Origin: Oscillospiraceae bacterium
GTDB taxonomy: Bacteria; Bacillota_A; Clostridia; Oscillospirales; WRJC01
Direction: 5' to 3'
Assembly: GCA_009785015.1 (NCBI GenBank)
Contig: WQXD01000019.1
Location: 1-27,104 of the forward strand
DNA length: 27,104 nt
Within the stretch, counting starts at the first letter, position 1; every line of letters begins with the position of its first letter. Below the pieces are notes generated by a model, which was not told the origin of the DNA, ran no database searches, and saw only the letters and a program-made list of their open reading frames with translations. The position numbers and the translations under genes are program-made. This document shows positions 23,100 through 27,104 of this stretch, piece by piece.

Positions 23100-23175
23100 G
23101 AAAAAAACAAGGGGCGCCCAAATACCCCCCTATGATAAGACGACTACCAAAAACCCGGTAAAATCAATAATTTTT

Positions 23176-25116
23176 ATGAAGCAAAATATCAGCCGCATAT
23201 TTCTTATCGCCATACCCATATGCCTTCTGCTGTGCTTTTTTCTCTGGTTGCTCAAAACGCCGCCGGAGTCAGTCACAGTTGAAGCGCAAAATGGGGTATG
23301 GGACTTGCGCGGCATTGATCTAAACAGAACCGGCGCGAAGCTGACCGGTCAGCCGGAATACGTTTTGAACACGTTGCTCACGCCGGATGAATTTGCCGTG
23401 TCAAATGATGCCCAGACCGGAGCTGTCCCCGATGGCGTCCAGTTTCTTACATTTCGCTTTCGTATCCTGTTGCCGGACAGCAGTATCGTAGCTCTCGCCC
23501 GATACGCCTCAGGCAACGCCAGTCGTATTTACATAAACGGGCGGTTGCTTGGCGGGGTGGGAGAACCGGGAGAATCAAGGGAAACGACAGAATCAAGCAA
23601 CCGTTATATGTCGTTCACAGCATGGCCGGAAGGTAACGTACTTGAAATTGTAGAACAAACCTCGAACTTCGTTCACAAAGATAACTTTGAACCGACACTC
23701 AGGTTCTATGTTGGCAGCGAGAGGGCGATCACGGACTGGACAACGCGCTTCCATGCTTTTCCCGTCATCGAGATCGGCATATACCTTTTGCTTTTTATTA
23801 TCCATCTTTTACTGTTCCTGACGCTGCCTTCTTACCGTGCCAATCTGTGGCTGGCGCTGCTCTGCCTTGCTTGGGCGCTGAAAACCGGAGTCATCGGCAC
23901 GAAACTCTGGCTGACACTGCTGCCGTGGCTGACATGGGAAACGGTATTCCGCCTCGAATACCTCTCGTTCCCGGTGTCGCTTTTACTGCTGTCGCTTACA
24001 TACCGCGAACTGTTTCCCGGCACTTTGCAAAAAGCTTTCCGTGTGTTTGTGTATATCGCGTCACCTTTGGCTGCCGCGTTTATCCTTTCGACCGATACGA
24101 AGCTGCTGTCATATACCGGCGTACCAATGATTGCGCTGGGTGTCGTTGCTTCGGCATATGTACTCGTCCGCATCTTATGGACGATACGCAAACCCAGTGC
24201 CGAACAAAAACTGGTTTTGTCAGGGCTTGGCGTGTTGGTACTCGCGCTGGCCGCTGATACACTCTATTTCAACACCGCTACATCGAGCAGTATGCCCGGC
24301 TCCATGATGGAGACCGCGCTTATCCTGTTCTCGCTGCTCCAGATGACGGCCCTGCTGCACGCAACCATGCGGGAAACGGCAGAAGCAAAACAAGCCGAGC
24401 GGCGCATGACGGCGGAAAACGCAGCGCAAGCAAGGCTGATCCGGCTTAAAAACGACATGGTCGCTATGGTTTCCCATGAACTCAGGACACCGCTTACCGT
24501 CATGTCCTCCTATGCACAGTACGCAGTCAAGTCTATTCAAAACGGCGACTTTGCGAATGAGTCCATTCAAAGGCTGAACACAATACCGAAAGAAGCAAAC
24601 CGGCTTGCCGACCTGTCCTCCACTCTTCTTGACGTATTCAAAGAGTTGGACAACGAGCGGCAAAAAACGCCTTTGTCGGTGAGCGAACTCATAGAGCATA
24701 CCACAAGCGTGTTTAAGCCCATTATGGATAGAAAGCATAACAGACAGATAATCAATATCGAATCGGAATTACCGTATGTGTTTGGGAACGAAGACGAACT
24801 GACACAAGTATTTTTCAATCTTTTATCTAATGCCGATACACATACGAAAAATGGTACGATCAGCACTGCCGCCGAATTGGCCGGCGGTTTAGTGCTTGTC
24901 ACGATTGCAGACACGGGCGAAGGCATATCGCCGGAATTGCTGCCTCATGTATTTGAAAAACACAGACATGACGAAAACGGCACCGGGTATGGGCTGACCA
25001 TATGCAAAGAAATTATAGAAGAACATGGCGGGGAAATAAACATTAAAAGCGATCAGTACAGGGGGACAACCGTGATTTTTACCTTGCCGGTCTGGGGGGA
25101 TCAAACAAATGCGTGA
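23176..25116 (+). CDS. Sensor histidine kinase with 7TM-DISM-like input
   Basis: Membrane sensor kinase of 646 residues. An N-terminal membrane segment (about 7-26) is followed by an extracytoplasmic beta-rich domain (about 30-190) with ASRIYINGRLLGGVGEPG, like galactose-binding-type sensor domains. A block of about seven membrane segments follows (about 196-395), resembling 7TMR-DISM receptors. After a short coiled linker come HisKA with phospho-acceptor His434 (MVSHELRTPL) and the HATPase with N box FFNLLSN (548-552), G1 DTGEGI (579-584) and G2 GTGYGL (602-607). All catalytic motifs are intact. Known DISM receptors sense carbohydrates or other small ligands; the ligand here is unknown. No clear ribosome binding site precedes the ATG. 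The end overlaps the next regulator by 8 nt, so the two form a cognate pair. Confidence 0.93.
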   Translation: MKQNISRIFLIAIPICLLLCFFLWLLKTPPESVTVEAQNGVWDLRGIDLNRTGAKLTGQPEYVLNTLLTPDEFAVSNDAQTGAVPDGVQFLTFRFRILLPDSSIVALARYASGNASRIYINGRLLGGVGEPGESRETTESSNRYMSFTAWPEGNVLEIVEQTSNFVHKDNFEPTLRFYVGSERAITDWTTRFHAFPVIEIGIYLLLFIIHLLLFLTLPSYRANLWLALLCLAWALKTGVIGTKLWLTLLPWLTWETVFRLEYLSFPVSLLLLSLTYRELFPGTLQKAFRVFVYIASPLAAAFILSTDTKLLSYTGVPMIALGVVASAYVLVRILWTIRKPSAEQKLVLSGLGVLVLALAADTLYFNTATSSSMPGSMMETALILFSLLQMTALLHATMRETAEAKQAERRMTAENAAQARLIRLKNDMVAMVSHELRTPLTVMSSYAQYAVKSIQNGDFANESIQRLNTIPKEANRLADLSSTLLDVFKELDNERQKTPLSVSELIEHTTSVFKPIMDRKHNRQIINIESELPYVFGNEDELTQVFFNLLSNADTHTKNGTISTAAELAGGLVLVTIADTGEGISPELLPHVFEKHRHDENGTGYGLTICKEIIEEHGGEINIKSDQYRGTTVIFTLPVWGDQTNA

Positions 25117-25801
25117 TAAAAAAACGATTTTGCTCGTAGAGGATGAACCGGGAATAATGTGGGTAAACAGCAGTATGTTCAAAGAACTCGGTTACGAAGT
25201 AATATCAGCTGAATCTCTCGCAGAAACCCGCGCCCGGCTTGCTGACTCATCGCCGGACGTGATTGTTCTTGACCTTATGCTGCCGGATGGGAACGCGCTT
25301 GATTTTATGCCGGAACTCAGAAAAAAGACCACAGCACCCGTCCTGATGTTGACCGCTCTTATTAAGAAGGATGAGCGGCTGGCGGGGTTAAGGGCAGGCG
25401 GCGACGACTATATCACCAAGCCTTATGACAACGAAGAACTTTGCGCGCGAGTCGCCGCGTTTTTGCGCCGGGATGATATGATGAACAAAAAACCTCCCTC
25501 TGATATTTTCAGACACGACTCGATTACACTCAATATAGTAGCGAAACAAGCGTACATGGGTGGAAAGAGCATGGAACTCTCCGGCAAAGAGTTTTCATTG
25601 CTGCAAATCTTTGTCAAAAACGAGGACAAGACGCTCACAAAAGAATATCTGTATGAGGCTGTTTGGGAACAAAAACTGTGTGATGACGACAGGGTGATCA
25701 GAAGTACCATTTGCAGGCTTCGCAAAAAATTGGAAAAGGCAAACTGTAGGTATGATATTGTTTCTACCCGCGGCGAAGGATACATATTTATAAAAGGGTA
25801 A
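25109..25801 (+). CDS. OmpR-family response regulator, partner of the 7TM kinase
   Basis: Transcription factor of 230 residues. The receiver domain is canonical: acidic pocket Glu11-Asp12-Glu13, phospho-acceptor Asp55 in VLDLMLP, the LTA threonine and the ITKPY lysine. The winged-helix domain starts near residue 128, with LSGKEFSLLQIFVKNEDKTLTKEYLYEAVW and DRVIRSTICRLRKKLE. The ATG lies within the last codons of the kinase (8-nt overlap), which indicates coupled translation. Unlike the regulator at 22401, it keeps all residues needed for phosphorylation. A strong terminator follows. A likely target is the secreted FG-GAP-like protein gene just downstream, but this is inferred only from position. 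Confidence 0.96.
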   Translation: MRDKKTILLVEDEPGIMWVNSSMFKELGYEVISAESLAETRARLADSSPDVIVLDLMLPDGNALDFMPELRKKTTAPVLMLTALIKKDERLAGLRAGGDDYITKPYDNEELCARVAAFLRRDDMMNKKPPSDIFRHDSITLNIVAKQAYMGGKSMELSGKEFSLLQIFVKNEDKTLTKEYLYEAVWEQKLCDDDRVIRSTICRLRKKLEKANCRYDIVSTRGEGYIFIKG

Positions 25802-25824
25802 TAGACCGCCGGCCCATGGCATTG

Positions 25825-25878
25825 ACGCAAAACGACTTTTGTTACAAATTTTCAACAAAAGTCGTTTTGCGTTTTTTT
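25825..25878 (+). terminator. Strong Rho-independent terminator after the two-component pair
   Basis: A perfect 19-bp stem (25825-25843 with 25854-25872) closes a 10-nt loop and runs into seven T (25872-25878). It lies 24 nt after the regulator stop. The stem is AT/GC-mixed and unusually long. Confidence 0.92.
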
Positions 25879-25922
25879 ATGCTACAATTAAGAAAATAAA
25901 CAATTTCATGGAGGATAGCAAA

Positions 25923-27104
25923 ATGAGCAAATTGGCAAGAAAAGTTTTATCTCTGTATCTGGTGGCAGCGTTGGCGCTGCCTATGCTGATGGGGGCGATG
26001 CCGGTTGCTGCCGCCGGGGAGTCGTCGCCTATGGAGATGACGCCGACAGCCGCCGGGGAGTCGATTCCCGAGGCCGAACTGTTCGCACGCCTGGGACTCA
26101 GCACTGCCAGCCCTGCCGGGAGTGCGGGCCGCGCGGAAATGAACCCTTACGGCAATAAAAGCGTACAGATCATGACCGTCAACGAATTGGCTCTCGGCGT
26201 CGGAAACAGCATGTCGATCTATGGCGACGGGTTCATAGAAGGCGGGAACCTTTCGGCCAAGTCAGTGAACCCCTCCGGTGCATGGCGCAATCTCACCCAT
26301 GTCGCTTCAATGGAAGGCAATTTCGGCGGACCGAACAGGATGAACAGCCAGAGCGCGCGCAAAGATGCCCTCGCCGTACTGGGAGCGTACCGTTTGGGCA
26401 ATGAGTATGTATTTCAAGTCTGGGCGGAAGGGCTGGCAGGCGCAGTCGGGAGCGTACAGTTGAACATCCCAGGTCACGCAGGGAATGATATAAGGATACC
26501 GGCCTCACATTTCCCCGATAAACAACTCCAGCAGAATTTGCATATCGCCACAGGCGACCTGAACGGCGACGGTTTTGACGAAATCATAGCCATATTACCC
26601 ATGAACAATGGCGCGAGCCTCGGGCTGTATGTCTGGTCAGTTAATAATACTTCTTCGGAAACCGCGTTTCTCAGCGCGGCGAACTGGACAATGGAAGTCA
26701 CAGAAATACCCGGCGGGTTTAAGCTGGCTGACTGGAACACAGCTTCGCTTGCAGTAGGCGACCTGAACCGCGACGGCTGCGAGGATATAGCATACGTCGT
26801 CAGCGAGGTATATGTTACGAAAACCAGATATGACAGACACATCGAAACAAGCAGGAAATACTTGGAGCGAATCTATTACGGAGAGGACGATTTTTCTCTC
26901 CAGAGCGCAAAATATGAGCGTTTTGCGGGTGATAGCTACTGGGCCGGCTGGGAAGACGACATATCTGTGATGTTTCCCTGGGAGCCGGGTGTAGCCATCG
27001 CCGACGCTGACCCGTCGGGGAAGGCGCCAAATGTGCTGCTTCTCGGATACGCAATTGTAAACCAAGCCAGTTATGTTTGGGATCCGCAGCTTACAAACGT
27101 GCGC
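25923..27104 (+). CDS. Secreted FG-GAP/VCBS-like repeat protein, 3' end outside window
   Basis: An open frame of exactly 394 codons runs from ATG 25923 to the window edge without a stop. GGAGG (25910-25914) lies 8 nt upstream, and a possible -10 TACAAT is at 25883-25888. Residues 1-31 are a signal peptide (LYLVAALALPMLMGAMPVAAA). Two segments, GDLNGDGFDEIIAI and GDLNRDGCEDIAYV, match the D-x-N-x-D-G calcium loops of FG-GAP/VCBS beta-propeller repeats (also dockerin-like); a third, weaker unit (AIADADPSGKAPNVLLLG) lies near the right edge. Repeats of this type spaced about 80-100 residues apart suggest an extracellular beta-propeller, often involved in adhesion or polysaccharide contact. The full length and any anchoring domain are beyond the window. 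It follows the kinase/regulator pair after a terminator, so it has its own promoter. Confidence 0.85.
   Translation, partial: MSKLARKVLSLYLVAALALPMLMGAMPVAAAGESSPMEMTPTAAGESIPEAELFARLGLSTASPAGSAGRAEMNPYGNKSVQIMTVNELALGVGNSMSIYGDGFIEGGNLSAKSVNPSGAWRNLTHVASMEGNFGGPNRMNSQSARKDALAVLGAYRLGNEYVFQVWAEGLAGAVGSVQLNIPGHAGNDIRIPASHFPDKQLQQNLHIATGDLNGDGFDEIIAILPMNNGASLGLYVWSVNNTSSETAFLSAANWTMEVTEIPGGFKLADWNTASLAVGDLNRDGCEDIAYVVSEVYVTKTRYDRHIETSRKYLERIYYGEDDFSLQSAKYERFAGDSYWAGWEDDISVMFPWEPGVAIADADPSGKAPNVLLLGYAIVNQASYVWDPQLTNVR

Noticed and set aside
23107..23132. G-run and C-run after the Glu51 regulator as a terminator
   Set aside because: Pairing is short and imperfect and no T-run follows.

Overview
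The window looks like a chromosomal segment of a spore-forming, S-layer-bearing Clostridia-type Firmicute, probably an uncultured or poorly studied lineage. The reasons are a GerW (YtfJ) sporulation protein, a ScpA/ScpB condensin pair, a class A penicillin-binding protein, three SLH-domain surface proteins, strong GGAGG ribosome binding sites, TTG starts, and two perfect TTGACA-N17-TATAAT promoters. No tRNA, rRNA, CRISPR array or insertion sequence was recognised. No stretch longer than about 170 bases lacks a gene.

Positions 1-5391 (+) are a tight envelope run: the 3' part of a membrane-anchored protein, rbfA, a TlpA-like thioredoxin lipoprotein, a bifunctional class A PBP and an SLH-domain protein. 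A consensus promoter then drives a DUF4430-like lipoprotein (5517-6044), followed by a strong hairpin terminator. Positions 6110-10939 (+) are a near-continuous housekeeping/sporulation run: YqeG phosphatase, M50 protease, ScpA, ScpB, DUF2953 protein, GerW and a YesL-like membrane protein. A Fic-domain protein with clearly different arginine codon use (10949-11953) sits at its end and may be an insertion.

Positions 16993-11964 (-) form a three-gene unit: sugar-type solute-binding lipoprotein, Cys-type sulfatase without a signal peptide, and an SLH-anchored right-handed beta-helix protein. It resembles a small sulfated-polysaccharide binding and processing module. It is transcribed away from a carbohydrate-binding-like surface protein (17162-18145, +) with an APTTG sorting-type tail, and the two predicted -35 boxes are only 10 bp apart.

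Positions 18298-22350 (+) hold a NagD-like HAD phosphatase, a zinc-ribbon membrane protein, the long-form hibernation factor HPF and a third SLH protein. Next comes an OmpR-type response regulator whose phospho-acceptor aspartate is replaced by glutamate (22401-23099). A separate two-component pair follows (a 7TM-type sensor kinase and a canonical OmpR regulator, 23176-25801), closed by a 19-bp-stem terminator. A secreted FG-GAP-like protein with calcium-loop motifs runs off the right end (25923-27104).

The most interesting items are the Glu-for-Asp response regulator beside an SLH protein, and the back-to-back surface glycan module around 11964-18145. Next are the isolated Fic gene and the terminator that sits directly on the yqeG ribosome binding site.
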